Under the pieces are notes generated by a model that had not been told where the DNA came from, made no database searches, and saw only the letters and a program-made list of their open reading frames with translations. A stretch of DNA of 64,000 nt. It comes from Armatimonadota bacterium. GTDB taxonomy: Bacteria; Armatimonadota; UBA5829; DSUL01. The first letter of the stretch is position 1. Every line of letters starts with the position of its first letter. Below, piece by piece: positions 18,818 to 27,755 of this stretch. The position numbers and the translations under genes are program-made. Where the stretch lies: contig JADLDK010000001.1 in assembly GCA_020846715.1 (NCBI GenBank), forward strand, positions 1-64,000. Reading direction: 5' to 3'.

Positions 18818-18857
18818 CTTGACAGGGTAGCAGGTTGACAGTACGCTGAGATTGCAG

Positions 18858-19625
18858 ATGCGTTACCTGTGTTACACCCTCATTCTGACTCTTTGGTTGG
18901 CGCCCAGCGGCTTCGCCGAAGCTGCGCCCCAGGTGTTCGTGAGGCTGGGCGATATGACAGTCACGTCGGATAGCAATTCAGAGCTTCAGGATTTTCGCTA
19001 CGGTGTGTTCTATGCTCAGAACACAGAGCGGACACTCGGTCTTCAGGTTCGCTCTGCAGACTCCTATCCGGCCGGTGTCAGGCGCGGAGATCGCGTCCAA
19101 CTCGAGGGGCTGCTGAGCGTTGACCCTGCCACCGATGAGACGTATCTGCAACTCTATAACTCGCCGGTCACGCCAGCGCCTGCATCTGACCTGCCGCGCC
19201 CCCTCACCATGCGGGCCAGCAGCCTCGGTGGAAATGCCAGAACGCTACAGAGTCTTGAAATGCCTGGCGTGAACCTTCCAAAGCCAACAGGCCCATACAA
19301 CAAAGGGTTACTCGTGGCGACATGGGGAGTCGTCACGCACATCAACTACTTCAATCGGTTTTTCTACATTGACGACGGGGAGCGATTGCTGGATGGGTAC
19401 GGGCCGTATGGTGTGCGAATCAGCTACGACTACCAGGAAACCGGCAGCGGCAACGAACCGATCCAACCTCCTGCGCTTTACGACACTGTAAGTGTGACCG
19501 GAATCAGCGCCAGTGAGGTGTGGGAGGGCCACACTATCCGGGTCGTGAAACTGCGACAACAGAATGACCTCGCAATTCAGTCCTCTGGGAGCAACTCAAA
19601 GACGACCTCGGCGCTGGCGCGCTGA
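18858..19625 (+). CDS. Secreted OB-fold-like protein, unknown function
   Basis: A 255-residue exported protein with signal peptide MRYLCYTLILTLWLAPSGFAEA. Two beta-rich segments follow. One contains RRGDRVQLEGLLSVD (about 75-90) and one contains TWGVVTHINYFNRFFYIDDG (about 153-172), ending with a third strand set YDTVSVTGISASEVW. The G-D-x-V-x-(L/V)-x-G and F-Y-I-D-D-G patterns resemble OB-fold nucleic-acid-binding-like domains of secreted proteins. The same 'WG.IT...F.YIDDG' pattern occurs in the C-terminal half of the protein at 21787-23214. The ribosome-binding site is weak. Two TTGACA boxes 16 nt apart precede it, without a good -10. The role is unknown. Confidence 0.7.
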   Translation: MRYLCYTLILTLWLAPSGFAEAAPQVFVRLGDMTVTSDSNSELQDFRYGVFYAQNTERTLGLQVRSADSYPAGVRRGDRVQLEGLLSVDPATDETYLQLYNSPVTPAPASDLPRPLTMRASSLGGNARTLQSLEMPGVNLPKPTGPYNKGLLVATWGVVTHINYFNRFFYIDDGERLLDGYGPYGVRISYDYQETGSGNEPIQPPALYDTVSVTGISASEVWEGHTIRVVKLRQQNDLAIQSSGSNSKTTSALAR

Positions 19626-19634
19626 GTGATGGAT

Positions 19635-20594
19635 TCAGGGAATCAGCACGATTTTCCCGTAGGCCCCGGCAGCCCTGACGTCCGCATGCCCCTGGGCGGC
19701 CGCAGAAAGCGGAAGCTCTCTGCCGACAATGGGCTTCAGAGCGCCATTTGACAATCCGGCGAAAAGCGCTGCGTGGATGCCTGCAGCCGTTTTTTCGTCA
19801 GCGTTCATAAGAAGAACGCCCAGAATAGAAGCATCCCGGCGCATTGCCTGACGCGGGTCAATCTCAACAGTCCCCCGGTTACCGATTACGGCGACGCGCC
19901 CGTTGTCAGCCAGGTGCTCGAGATCGCGCTCGAGGTTGACGTTGGCCAACATCTCAAGGATGACATCGAAACCTTTACCACCGTTCAAAGCGACAGCTTC
20001 ATCCAGATAACCATCTGCGTGATGGTCCAGAACAAAGTCCGCGCCCTGTTCCGCGACCAGTTCACGCCCCCTCTCAGTGCCGCCGGTGCCAAAAACAACA
20101 AAACCGCCGGCATGCGCAATCTGGACAGCGGCTGTCCCCACGCCACCTGTTGCGCCATGCACCAGTACGGATTCACCAGGCAGACCCTTTGCCCGGTGGT
20201 AGAGTGCGTAATGGGCGGTAGCGAAAGGCACAAAAACGCCCGCTCCCTGAGAGAAGCTTATGTTTGAAGGAAGAGGATGAATCTGTGAGGCATCGCAGAG
20301 GGCTTTCTCAGCATAAGTCCCACTCAGAGATCCTGCGGTGTAAACCCGGTCTCCTGGCTGAATGCCACTCACGCCTTCGCCTACCGACTCTACAGTCCCC
20401 GCTCCATCTGATCCGGGAGTGTACGGCAACGGGCGCTCTCCGTAGGCTCCTGAGCGGATGTAGGTGTCAACTGGGTTGATACCGGCAGCTTTGATCTGGA
20501 CTACAACCTGGCCGGAACCGGGGACAGGGTCCGGGACCTCCGTGAGTTGAAGAACTTCCGGATCCCCGAACTGGGTGACACGTATGGCTTTCAT
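19635..20594 (-). CDS. Zinc-independent quinone oxidoreductase / NADP-dependent MDR enzyme
   Basis: A 319-residue medium-chain dehydrogenase/reductase of the quinone oxidoreductase type, reducing quinones or enone-like substrates with NADPH. The N-terminal GroES-like part includes IKAAGINPVDTYIRSG and the TPGSDGAGTVESVGEGV block. The nucleotide-binding fold has VLVHGATGGVGTAAVQIA (about 143-160), the 'GATGGVG' form typical of the zinc-independent group. The zinc-ligand cysteines of alcohol dehydrogenases are absent. AAGGAGG lies 7 nt before the ATG. It is convergent with the preceding secreted protein gene, leaving only 9 nt between them. Physiological substrate unknown. Confidence 0.92.
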   Translation of the reverse strand: MKAIRVTQFGDPEVLQLTEVPDPVPGSGQVVVQIKAAGINPVDTYIRSGAYGERPLPYTPGSDGAGTVESVGEGVSGIQPGDRVYTAGSLSGTYAEKALCDASQIHPLPSNISFSQGAGVFVPFATAHYALYHRAKGLPGESVLVHGATGGVGTAAVQIAHAGGFVVFGTGGTERGRELVAEQGADFVLDHHADGYLDEAVALNGGKGFDVILEMLANVNLERDLEHLADNGRVAVIGNRGTVEIDPRQAMRRDASILGVLLMNADEKTAAGIHAALFAGLSNGALKPIVGRELPLSAAAQGHADVRAAGAYGKIVLIP

Positions 20595-20860
20595 CTGAGG
20601 GCCTCCTTAGCTTTGAGCATGCAGATGATACCCGCCGAGGATAGAGATTGGCGTTCTCTGAGCAGGAATTTTGGAGCGGAAAGAGTCTGCGCTGGCGTCG
20701 GAAATTATTTATTGTCAGATTGAAGGAACGATTTGGGGCGGTGAGGCGTCAAGATATATGTAGGGGTGAGGGCACACCACTGCAGCACAGCGAAGAGCAA
20801 TGACGTTTCATCCTTCTCCTTTCTGACGGGCATCCGCAGCCGTTAAATCTGCGGACTGTG
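20595..20860. other. Intergenic region without a recognised gene
   Basis: Together with the hairpin that follows, this makes about 330 nt between the start of the oxidoreductase gene and the end of the prepilin gene. It must hold the oxidoreductase promoter (minus strand); TATCAT near 20630 is a possible -10 but no good -35 accompanies it. A short CCGCAG/CTGCGG hairpin lies at about 20834-20854. I see no open frame worth calling. Confidence 0.5.
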
Positions 20861-20891
20861 AGAGCCTTCTCTGGTAAACAGGGAAGGCTCT
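20861..20891 (-). terminator. Hairpin after the H-X9-DG prepilin gene
   Basis: A 13-bp stem, AGAGCCTTCTCTG / CAGGGAAGGCTCT (one T-G wobble), with a 5-nt loop lies 30 nt beyond the minus-strand stop codon. No T-run follows on the minus strand, so it may act as a terminator or as an RNA-stabilising hairpin. Confidence 0.5.
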
Positions 20892-20921
20892 TCGCATGTA
20901 CGGGTTTGGAATCTGCCCGGA

Positions 20922-21719
20922 CTAGCGCAGAATGAGTCCGCTGCCTGTAGAACCGTTGCCGTCATAATCAATTCCCTCCACCGCAACATAAACGCCGTTG
21001 CCTGCGGGCTTCAACCAGCGTACATGCCCGTCCAGAAAAGCATAGTTGGCGCCGTCGTTGTGCAGGTTAATCATCCGGTCTTTGTTCAGTCCGTCCACTG
21101 GTTCCCAACCCCAGCCATTCGGATGACCGGAAGGGTCTTTCTCGTAGCGAAAACCGTCCATAAACGCAGGAGTGGCGGCAGGAGAAACGATATCGCCCAT
21201 AGCCCGGCCAGTTCCGGGAAACGACGACCAGCGGAAGGCCTCGGTACCGGCGTACGTACTGTTGCTGAGCGGGCTGATGAGGCATTCGTTGTAGGCGTAG
21301 GCCATCTTCGACGGACACAGGATGATGTTGTCATTCTTCACGTACGGGTCATAGAGATGCAGCAGGACAGTTGAGCCGTCCGGCATCCGGTAGTTGGTGT
21401 AGGTGAGAAACTTCATCCACGGCAGGCGGCCATTGTAGTCATCTGTGTACATCAGCAGAGCTGCGACAAGCTGTTTTTGATGTGACTGGCATTTCGCAGT
21501 CTTGGCGCGGGCACGCGCCTGAGCAAAGACCGGAAAGAGAATAGCCGCGAGAATAGCGATGATCGCGATGACCACAAGAAGCTCAATCAAGGTGAATCCG
21601 CAGCGGCGCAGATAAGGACCCCGAAAGTCGTCGGCTACCGAAGGAACACGCCTGTCCCGCACGGAGCCGCGCCTGCAAGTCCCCTTGTTTGCAGAATCTC
21701 CAGAAATCCAGTTCTTCAT
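20922..21719 (-). CDS. Prepilin-type protein with H-X9-DG C-terminal signature
   Basis: A 265-residue type II/IV pseudopilin-like protein. A long 41-residue basic head precedes [20 protein letters not shown], with a G|F cleavage site and Glu5. The tail has [17 protein letters not shown], a His followed nine residues later by Asp-Gly: the H-X9-DG signature found in expanded pseudopilin families of Planctomycetota and Armatimonadota. The conserved '[24 protein letters not shown]' region follows the helix. The true start may lie downstream of 21719, because no good ribosome-binding site precedes it and the head is longer than usual. It lies just downstream of two related secreted proteins and may take part in their surface display; this is position only. 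Confidence 0.88.
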   Translation of the reverse strand: MKNWISGDSANKGTCRRGSVRDRRVPSVADDFRGPYLRRCGFTLIELLVVIAIIAILAAILFPVFAQARARAKTAKCQSHQKQLVAALLMYTDDYNGRLPWMKFLTYTNYRMPDGSTVLLHLYDPYVKNDNIILCPSKMAYAYNECLISPLSNSTYAGTEAFRWSSFPGTGRAMGDIVSPAATPAFMDGFRYEKDPSGHPNGWGWEPVDGLNKDRMINLHNDGANYAFLDGHVRWLKPAGNGVYVAVEGIDYDGNGSTGSGLILR

Positions 21720-21742
21720 CGGCTAGGCATCCCGAAGAGTGA

Positions 21743-21772
21743 GAGGCAGCCAGGGTTCGTTCTGGCTGCCTC
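21743..21772 (-). terminator. Hairpin between the secreted-protein gene and the prepilin gene
   Basis: A perfect 11-bp stem GAGGCAGCCAG / CTGGCTGCCTC with an 8-nt loop lies in the 67-nt gap between two minus-strand genes, 14 nt after the stop of the upstream one. The T-run is poor on both strands, so it may attenuate or process the message rather than end it cleanly. Confidence 0.5.
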
Positions 21773-21786
21773 ATTTTGAGATAGCG

Positions 21787-23214
21787 CTATTGCGGGATAT
21801 CTGTGAAGTCAACTGTGGAAAGATCAATGACTCTCATCACAGTGTTATTTGGACCTGGCATAAGCCGAACAATTCCCGTGACCGTTGCGAACTGCGGTTG
21901 GCCGGATGGGAACTGATCTGTCAGGACTTTCAGACCCGGCACCTGAGAAGTCACCAGCCCAAGCGGGCTATCGTTGGTTGCCCCAGAGCCGTCATCAATG
22001 TAGATAAACGGGGCCGGATTGCCGTCTGGTCCGGAATAGATAAAGTCATACCCTGTAATTCGTCCCCAGACCTTGACAAGCAAGCCATCGTCGGGAAGCC
22101 CGTTTCCACCGCCGACTTTCTCACCACCAACCGAGATATTCTTTGTGCCGAGTGGAACCGGAGTCTCGGACCCAACGGTCGCTATGCTGTCGGCGACAAA
22201 AACGCGCTCCAACCCCTGTGTACGTACTGTGCCGACCAAATTGACCACCTGATTTTCAGAGGCACTGATTCCAGGCATTGTGTGTTCGAGATTGGTCACC
22301 ACGTGAATGCCTGCTGCGCGATCTTGCTGCTGAACCCAGAAACCGTCAAACCCGACGCGGCTGACAACGACATTGTTCAAAGCCAGATAGGTAAAGTCTG
22401 GCCTGGTCTTGGCTGATGCGATACTCGCAGCTTCTGGCACAAAAGCAAGAGTGTTGCCCTGCTCCAGCTTCACCCAGTCCCATGTCGTATCGTTGATGGC
22501 GCCACCGACATTGAAACCTACCAGCGCCGGGCCGAACTCAAGGCTCTTGAGCTCGCTGGCCGATCTGGGAAGCGGCCCGTTGAATATCTCCAGTCCATCC
22601 CAGAATACTTGTCCCATGTACGTACCAGAGTTGACGTAGACGTGAATCGTGTGCCAGCCCGACTTCTGCTGCGCGTTGAAATCAATCTCTTGAATGTCAG
22701 CAACGTGGTCCTTGTCAGCCCCTGTGACAGTATAGAGGCGGAACCAGTAGTGATCCGGCCGGCCTTTGTAGTAGTCCTTGTCTGCGAGGTCAATAAAGAG
22801 TCCGGATTTCACCTGCAGAAGAAACATGCCGTCACCGGTTCCACCGGCCTTGTAGATAGCCTGGTTGTTGCAGTAGTCCACCCTGAATCGCGCGGAAGCC
22901 GTCAACTCTGTTGCGTCTAGAAGCTCACCTCGATACTCATTGACAGGACTGTGACCCGGATGACGGTTGTCGTCGTCCTTGTGCATAAAGATGCCTTTGT
23001 TGCCGTCACCGAGGTCGTCAATCCGGACAAAGTTGATCGTGGGCCCATAGCAGTTGATCAAGTGATTCCATAGCGGACAGCCAGGTAGTGTCGAGCCGTC
23101 CGTCAATCCGTAGGGGATCTGTGGGTCAGGGCACGGGTCGCACGCAGCAAAACCGAGACGTGGCCCAGCGCAAATCAGAACCGTACAGCCAACAGCCACA
23201 AACAGCTTATTCAT
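21787..23214 (-). CDS. Secreted concanavalin-like protein with C-terminal OB-like domain
   Basis: A 475-residue exported protein: signal peptide MNKLFVAVGCTVLICAGPRLGFA, then a beta-sandwich, concanavalin/LamG-like domain (about 50-245) with DKDYYKGRPDHYWFRLYTV and a WHTIHVYVNSGTYMGQVFWDG strand pair. The C-terminal half (about 260-475) is beta-rich, with VKVWGRITGYDFIYSG and PFIYIDDGSG, like the secreted protein at 18858. The DKDY....DHYWFRL motif is shared with the adjacent PEP-CTERM protein, so the two are paralogues in their first domain. GGAG 8 nt upstream supports the start. No catalytic residues recognised; carbohydrate or surface binding is a guess. Confidence 0.75.
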   Translation of the reverse strand: MNKLFVAVGCTVLICAGPRLGFAACDPCPDPQIPYGLTDGSTLPGCPLWNHLINCYGPTINFVRIDDLGDGNKGIFMHKDDDNRHPGHSPVNEYRGELLDATELTASARFRVDYCNNQAIYKAGGTGDGMFLLQVKSGLFIDLADKDYYKGRPDHYWFRLYTVTGADKDHVADIQEIDFNAQQKSGWHTIHVYVNSGTYMGQVFWDGLEIFNGPLPRSASELKSLEFGPALVGFNVGGAINDTTWDWVKLEQGNTLAFVPEAASIASAKTRPDFTYLALNNVVVSRVGFDGFWVQQQDRAAGIHVVTNLEHTMPGISASENQVVNLVGTVRTQGLERVFVADSIATVGSETPVPLGTKNISVGGEKVGGGNGLPDDGLLVKVWGRITGYDFIYSGPDGNPAPFIYIDDGSGATNDSPLGLVTSQVPGLKVLTDQFPSGQPQFATVTGIVRLMPGPNNTVMRVIDLSTVDFTDIPQ

Positions 23215-23289
23215 TCAATCTTCTCCGAGTTCAACGGTCGACTCAGCGCTCAGATCCGCTGCGGACGCGTGAGATAAAAAGATCAGAAA

Positions 23290-23328
23290 GCGGGAGGGAG
23301 GCAGCATTTGCCCAGCGCTCCCTCCTGC
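23290..23328 (-). terminator. Terminator after the PEP-CTERM gene
   Basis: On the minus strand an 11-bp stem (GCAGGAGGGAG with CTCCCTCCCGC, one wobble) with a 17-nt loop is followed by a T-rich stretch (TTTCTGATCTTTTT). It lies 24 nt beyond the stop codon of the minus-strand gene. Confidence 0.6.
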
Positions 23329-23352
23329 ATTGTTGAACATTGTTCTCTTGAG

Positions 23353-24216
23353 TCAGCGTCTGCGTCGCAGTGCGCTCAAAAGGCCCAGCACCCCTGCACC
23401 CAGCGTGAGCATACTGCCCGGCTCAGGAACCAGAGTGACACTGCGGAAGTAGTTTGTGCCGTTGGCGCCACCCACGTTGTTGACGGGCGTTCCTACGCCA
23501 AAGGCGACGTTTCCACCGGCAGTGTTCAGACCCTCGGTGAAAACCCTGTCCAGAATGAGCGTGCCATCCCACCATACGAGCGCATGGGGGCCATTCAGCT
23601 CAATTTTTGCACTATGAAAGTTGGACTCCTGGTAGCTTTCGCCAGAAGTCGGAGTGCTTCCGGGTACGAGTGGGAAAGGCATAATCTCCTGAGTCGAGAC
23701 AACACCGGCACTGGTGCTGTATTGAATCAGGCGGAACCAGTAATGGTCGGCAATGGACGGATAGTCTTTGTCATTGGCGGTAATGGCAAGTGTCGGGCCG
23801 CCAAGCACACCGAGCTCCAGAATGGCATCGCCCCGGTTCCCCACCGTGTTGTTGGTGAAGCGGACGCGAAACTCTGACTCAAGGGTCACGTGAGTATAGT
23901 TGGTGTTGGTATCAGGGTCATAGAGCGACTGCTGATACCCGTGTGGACCCTTTGTTTTGGCGCGCTCGATGCTCAGAACATCCTCGCCCAGATAGGACAT
24001 CGCGCCCTCACTGGAGCTGCTTTCTCCGGGCTTCGTATAGTCAGGATTGGCAATAACGCCCGGGCTCGGATTTCCACTCGCGCCGTACTCACTCCACCCT
24101 GCAGGTGGCAGAGAGCTGGAACTATTGATCGTGCCAAATACCGGCGCGGCATGAGACAGCACCGGCACAACAGCCAGCGCACAGGCTGCGATGCAGGCAT
24201 AAACTGCTCTGTTCAT
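23353..24216 (-). CDS. PEP-CTERM surface protein with concanavalin-like domain
   Basis: A 287-residue exported protein with a signal peptide (MNRAVYACIAACALAVVPVLSHA) and a classic PEP-CTERM tail: VPEPGSMLTLGAGVLGLL followed by SALRRRR. Such tails are recognised by exosortase, which cleaves at PEP and sorts the protein to the envelope or matrix. The middle (about 60-250) is a concanavalin-like sandwich with NDKDYPSIADHYWFRLIQY, shared with its downstream neighbour. Of three nearby start codons, 24216 is preferred because AAGGAG ends 9 nt before it. No exosortase gene is visible in this window, so it would have to be encoded elsewhere. Confidence 0.87.
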   Translation of the reverse strand: MNRAVYACIAACALAVVPVLSHAAPVFGTINSSSSLPPAGWSEYGASGNPSPGVIANPDYTKPGESSSSEGAMSYLGEDVLSIERAKTKGPHGYQQSLYDPDTNTNYTHVTLESEFRVRFTNNTVGNRGDAILELGVLGGPTLAITANDKDYPSIADHYWFRLIQYSTSAGVVSTQEIMPFPLVPGSTPTSGESYQESNFHSAKIELNGPHALVWWDGTLILDRVFTEGLNTAGGNVAFGVGTPVNNVGGANGTNYFRSVTLVPEPGSMLTLGAGVLGLLSALRRRR

Positions 24217-24585
24217 TCTCATCTTCTCCTTCGTCATTTGGCCGACGATGGCCGGTTATCTCAGAATTTCAGGCTATAATGCCCAAGTTGAGTTGTAGCG
24301 AAGCGTTTCACCAAATGGCTGAGCAAGCTCTGCAATAGAGAGACTGGTTCTGGCTCAACGCTGGCGCGGCGCAGCGCGATGGAGCGCTCGGTTGTTCGTG
24401 ACGCTGCCCATACGTACTGCTCTGTCATGGTCTATCAAATACACTCGTGTGTCAAGGTCAAAGGCCAGGCAGCCTGCGAAAAAACAGCATTTCTACCGGC
24501 ATTTGAGAGAAGTATGACAAAGAGAGGACGCACATGGGATTGTCACCAACACTTCCTCTGGCAATCGACGACAACAGGAAACCAC
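24217..24585. other. Divergent intergenic region
   Basis: About 370 nt between the PEP-CTERM gene (leftward) and the DUF4838 gene (rightward). A TATAAT at 24275-24280 on the plus strand could be a -10 box for the rightward gene with a leader of about 300 nt, but no -35 box accompanies it. The rightward frame is open back to 24379, but the sequence before 24586 does not look like a protein N-terminus. No other gene seen. Confidence 0.4.
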
Positions 24586-26919
24586 ATGCGATATTACAAG
24601 ACTCTGCGAACTATTCTCATCGTTCTGTCTGCCGGCCTGGGCGCACGCGCTGCAGCTCAGCCCTTTGTTGTTGTGCGAGATGGAAGCCCGGCGACAACTA
24701 TCGTCGTCGCAGATGTCAGGAGCGAGAAAACCGGAGAGGCCGCCGCCGATCTGCAGCGTTGTATCGAAGCCATGTCAGGAGCGAAGCTTCCGATTGTGGA
24801 GGACAACCAGCCATTGTCTGGAAGCGCAATTCTGGTTGGCAGGAGCAAGGCTACACTGGCATGGGATAGCCGGATTCCATCCGGAGTCACTTCGGCCAGG
24901 CGCGAGGAGGGCTTTGTCATCTTCTGCACGCCCGAGCGCCTCGTGTTGGCGGGAAATGACGCGGACCCCTATCACGGCACGGAGTACGCGGTTTATGAGT
25001 TTCTGAACAGGCTGGGCGTGCGCTGGTACGCACCTGGAGAGTTTGGAGAGTACATACCCAGACACCGCAGCGTCTCTTTCGAACCGACGGCAATTGTTGA
25101 ACGGCCGGACTTTGTCATGCGCAACTGGTGGTGCCACACGCCGCCCAAATACACAGAGCAGGAAAAGCGATGGAAAATCCGCAACAAGATGAATCCCGAC
25201 GACATCTTCAAGATTCCCACCGACTCCAGCATAAGGGACCTGCTGCCTGAAGGCGATGAAGCAAAAGCGCACCCGGAGCTGTTTGCTGAGAATCAGGACG
25301 GCTCTCTGAACTTCCACATGCCAAGCCTCACCAACCCCGATGCGGCAAGAGCTGTGGCGGAGAAGATCAAAGACTATTTCAGACAGCATCCGGGGCGGAC
25401 ATCCTTCGCTTTTGCTCCGGATGACGGAATGCCACGTGACTGGGGTCCGCAGGCACGCAAACTGAATCAAGGATTTACAGACCCGATCGGACGGCCAGGC
25501 GTGCCTTCCGAAGTCAGCATCAGCGAAGAGTGGTTTCAGTTCGTAAACAGAGTGATAGAAGAGGTTCGCTCAGAGTTCCCAGACGTCTACATCGCTACCA
25601 ACGGCTATGCAAACAGAACTCTCCCGCCCCGCGGAGTCAAACTGAACGATCACGAAGTCATCATGTTTGCGGCTATCTGGAGCTGCACGATCCACGCCTT
25701 CGATGACCCTCACTGCTGGCAGAAGGAACGAATGGGAGAGATGATCCGGCAGTGGTGCGCACTCAGCGACAATGTGTGGCTGTACGGCTACATCGACAAC
25801 ATGCTGGCATCTGCTCTCACTCCGGTTCCCGAGGTTCGCAAACTCAAACGCGATATTCCTTTTCTCAAGAAAGCCGGCCTCATCGGATTCCACGACGAAG
25901 CAAGGAGTGTCTGGGCTGAGCCGGGAGTACTCAGCCGCTACGTGCGTGCAAAACTGGAATGGAACGCCAGCGCAGACGTGGACGCTGTATGCGACGATTT
26001 TTATGAGAACTGGTACGGCAAGGCGGCCCCAGCAGGGCGCAGTTTCTACGATACGCTGGAGGCTGCTCTGGAAAAGACGGACGTGCACGGCCACGAAGAC
26101 AGAGTGCTCCCTGAAGTCTATACTCCGTCATTGATGCGCGCGTTGGCTGTAAGCCTCGGACGCGCTGAGCGGCTCGCTGACACTGAGCGTGACCAGTTGC
26201 ACGTGAGGGTGGACAGACTGATTTACGAGCATCTCAAAGCCTACATGACAATGTGCAGATCTGAAGCTCTGTGTGATTTTCGAAAGGCAGCCGACGGTGC
26301 GCGCAGGATGCTGGCACTGCGCAAAGAATTGAACGCAATCAACGGACTGCTCATGCCGGAACAAGAAAGTCCGTACGCCTACTGGGGACTGCCGGATCGC
26401 CTGAAATACTACGAGGACATGGCAGATGCTATGTCCGGAAAAGCAGGACCAGTCGTCGCTTATTTGCCCGAGAAAGCGCTATTGCGCACAGATGAGCGCG
26501 ACGACGGGCTGATTCAGGAGTGGTACAAATCCGAAATCTCTGAGCGCGGCTGGCGGCCTGTTTCTACAACGTCACCATTCTATCTTCAGGGCTATCTGGA
26601 TTCACGAGGCTTTCCGTATACAGGCGCGCTGTGGTATCGCACGAAGGTCACAGTCCCGGAGCTGCCAGCAGGACGCCGGGTTTACCTGTACGCACCGGTG
26701 CTTGAGACAGAGGGATGGGTGTGGGTAAACGGCCAATACGCGGGACACCGCCCGTACAAAGACGCCTACGAACGCCCCGCAGAGATGCGCCTTGATGTGA
26801 CAGACTTGCTGAAGCAAGGCGAGAACGAGATCGCAGTGAGGATTCACACGGGCTTGGCGCCAGCGCAGACGGCCGCCGGACTTCAAGGCCGCCTGGCGCT
26901 CATAGCGGGAGCGCAGTAG
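24586..26919 (+). CDS. Large secreted DUF4838 glycoside-hydrolase-like protein
   Basis: A 777-residue exported protein. A signal peptide (MRYYKTLRTILIVLSAGLGARAAA) is followed by an alpha/beta N-terminal domain like that preceding hexosaminidase-type barrels (TGEAAADLQRCIEAMSGAKLP, about 45-120), with GTEYAVYEFLNRLGVRWYAPG. A DUF4838 barrel region (about 170-560) contains HPELFAENQDGS, SFAFAPDDG, a 'Y.ATNGYANR' strand and LYGYIDNML. The C-terminus is a jelly-roll sugar-binding-like domain (LWYRTKVTVPELPAGRRVYL). The domain plan fits an extracellular polysaccharide-degrading enzyme; catalytic residues are not certain. The ATG at 24586 is supported by AGGAAA and by the signal peptide. Confidence 0.85.
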   Translation: MRYYKTLRTILIVLSAGLGARAAAQPFVVVRDGSPATTIVVADVRSEKTGEAAADLQRCIEAMSGAKLPIVEDNQPLSGSAILVGRSKATLAWDSRIPSGVTSARREEGFVIFCTPERLVLAGNDADPYHGTEYAVYEFLNRLGVRWYAPGEFGEYIPRHRSVSFEPTAIVERPDFVMRNWWCHTPPKYTEQEKRWKIRNKMNPDDIFKIPTDSSIRDLLPEGDEAKAHPELFAENQDGSLNFHMPSLTNPDAARAVAEKIKDYFRQHPGRTSFAFAPDDGMPRDWGPQARKLNQGFTDPIGRPGVPSEVSISEEWFQFVNRVIEEVRSEFPDVYIATNGYANRTLPPRGVKLNDHEVIMFAAIWSCTIHAFDDPHCWQKERMGEMIRQWCALSDNVWLYGYIDNMLASALTPVPEVRKLKRDIPFLKKAGLIGFHDEARSVWAEPGVLSRYVRAKLEWNASADVDAVCDDFYENWYGKAAPAGRSFYDTLEAALEKTDVHGHEDRVLPEVYTPSLMRALAVSLGRAERLADTERDQLHVRVDRLIYEHLKAYMTMCRSEALCDFRKAADGARRMLALRKELNAINGLLMPEQESPYAYWGLPDRLKYYEDMADAMSGKAGPVVAYLPEKALLRTDERDDGLIQEWYKSEISERGWRPVSTTSPFYLQGYLDSRGFPYTGALWYRTKVTVPELPAGRRVYLYAPVLETEGWVWVNGQYAGHRPYKDAYERPAEMRLDVTDLLKQGENEIAVRIHTGLAPAQTAAGLQGRLALIAGAQ

Positions 26920-26983
26920 AGTGACATCTTCCGGAGAAAGCAACAGCGAACAAAAATAGTCCGGAAATCAGGATTCGGGACGG

Positions 26984-27655
26984 TTAGTGCGTCATCCGGT
27001 CCAGCAGCTTAGTCATCTGAAAATCCTCACTACGCACCCAGTTGAGAAGCCGCTGCTCACGCTCGCGCACTTCTCTTGCCAGGCCAGGCAGGCGCTCTCT
27101 ACCGTTCTGTGGCACCTGTATCAGACCGTTTACATCTCCGTGCAGCAGATCCCCTGGAGAAATCTGCAGACCGCAGACAGTGACGGGAGACCCAATGCGC
27201 ACAATTCGGAAGTTGCCGTGGCTTGCTACGGTCCCGCGGGCAAAGTAGTGAAAACCCAACGCCCGCACCTCCGGCAGGTCTCTCACTGCGGAGTCACTCA
27301 CGAGACCGTCGGCTCCGAGGCGTTTGAAGACCGTACTCATTACTTCGCCTGCATGCGCCGAATACAGAGGCAATCCTGTCACCTCACGAAGAACAACAAC
27401 TGCGGGCTTCGGCGCGCTCTCCAGAGCACGGTAAAGCTCAAGGAATTTTTCAGGGCTCGGAGGCACCCGGTCTGCGGACATAGTCTCGACTTCGGCGGTG
27501 AGTGCGAACCCGCACATGACTCCAAGCTCTGGCGTGAGATGTCTGAGCTCAGCGCTGGAGAAGCCGGTGGTGGGATGGCGCAAATCGAGCAGTTCGATAG
27601 CGTTGGCCAGCGTCGGCGTATCAATGGCCCGCAATAGAGGAATCAACTCCCGCAT
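26984..27655 (-). CDS. RraA / HMG-aldolase family protein
   Basis: A 223-residue protein of the RraA-like family, which includes 4-hydroxy-4-methyl-2-oxoglutarate and oxaloacetate-decarboxylating aldolases and the RNase E inhibitor RraA. Supporting blocks are AGEVMSTVFKRLGADGLVSDSAVRD (the conserved G..GlVsDg.vRD with the active-site Arg-Asp pair, but Ser in place of the usual Gly), YFARGTVASHG, and ISPGDLLHGDVNGLIQVP near the end. AGGAGAG lies 8 nt before the ATG. It is convergent with the DUF4838 gene and divergent from an MDR dehydrogenase. A role in sugar-acid breakdown is more likely than RNase control, but this is inference. Confidence 0.85.
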   Translation of the reverse strand: MRELIPLLRAIDTPTLANAIELLDLRHPTTGFSSAELRHLTPELGVMCGFALTAEVETMSADRVPPSPEKFLELYRALESAPKPAVVVLREVTGLPLYSAHAGEVMSTVFKRLGADGLVSDSAVRDLPEVRALGFHYFARGTVASHGNFRIVRIGSPVTVCGLQISPGDLLHGDVNGLIQVPQNGRERLPGLAREVREREQRLLNWVRSEDFQMTKLLDRMTH

Positions 27656-27755
27656 TGTAACAACTCTCCTGTGACCCGAGTGCGTCTGAAGTGGCGTTAT
27701 GCGGTGAAGCGTTTCATTCCTCTAAAGCTACCAGGCAACGGACAGGACAGGACGT

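Noticed and set aside
18819-18857. Two TTGACA boxes 16 nt apart before the secreted protein at 18858
   Set aside because: No good -10 box at proper spacing and one box overlaps the upstream terminator T-run; too weak to call as a promoter.
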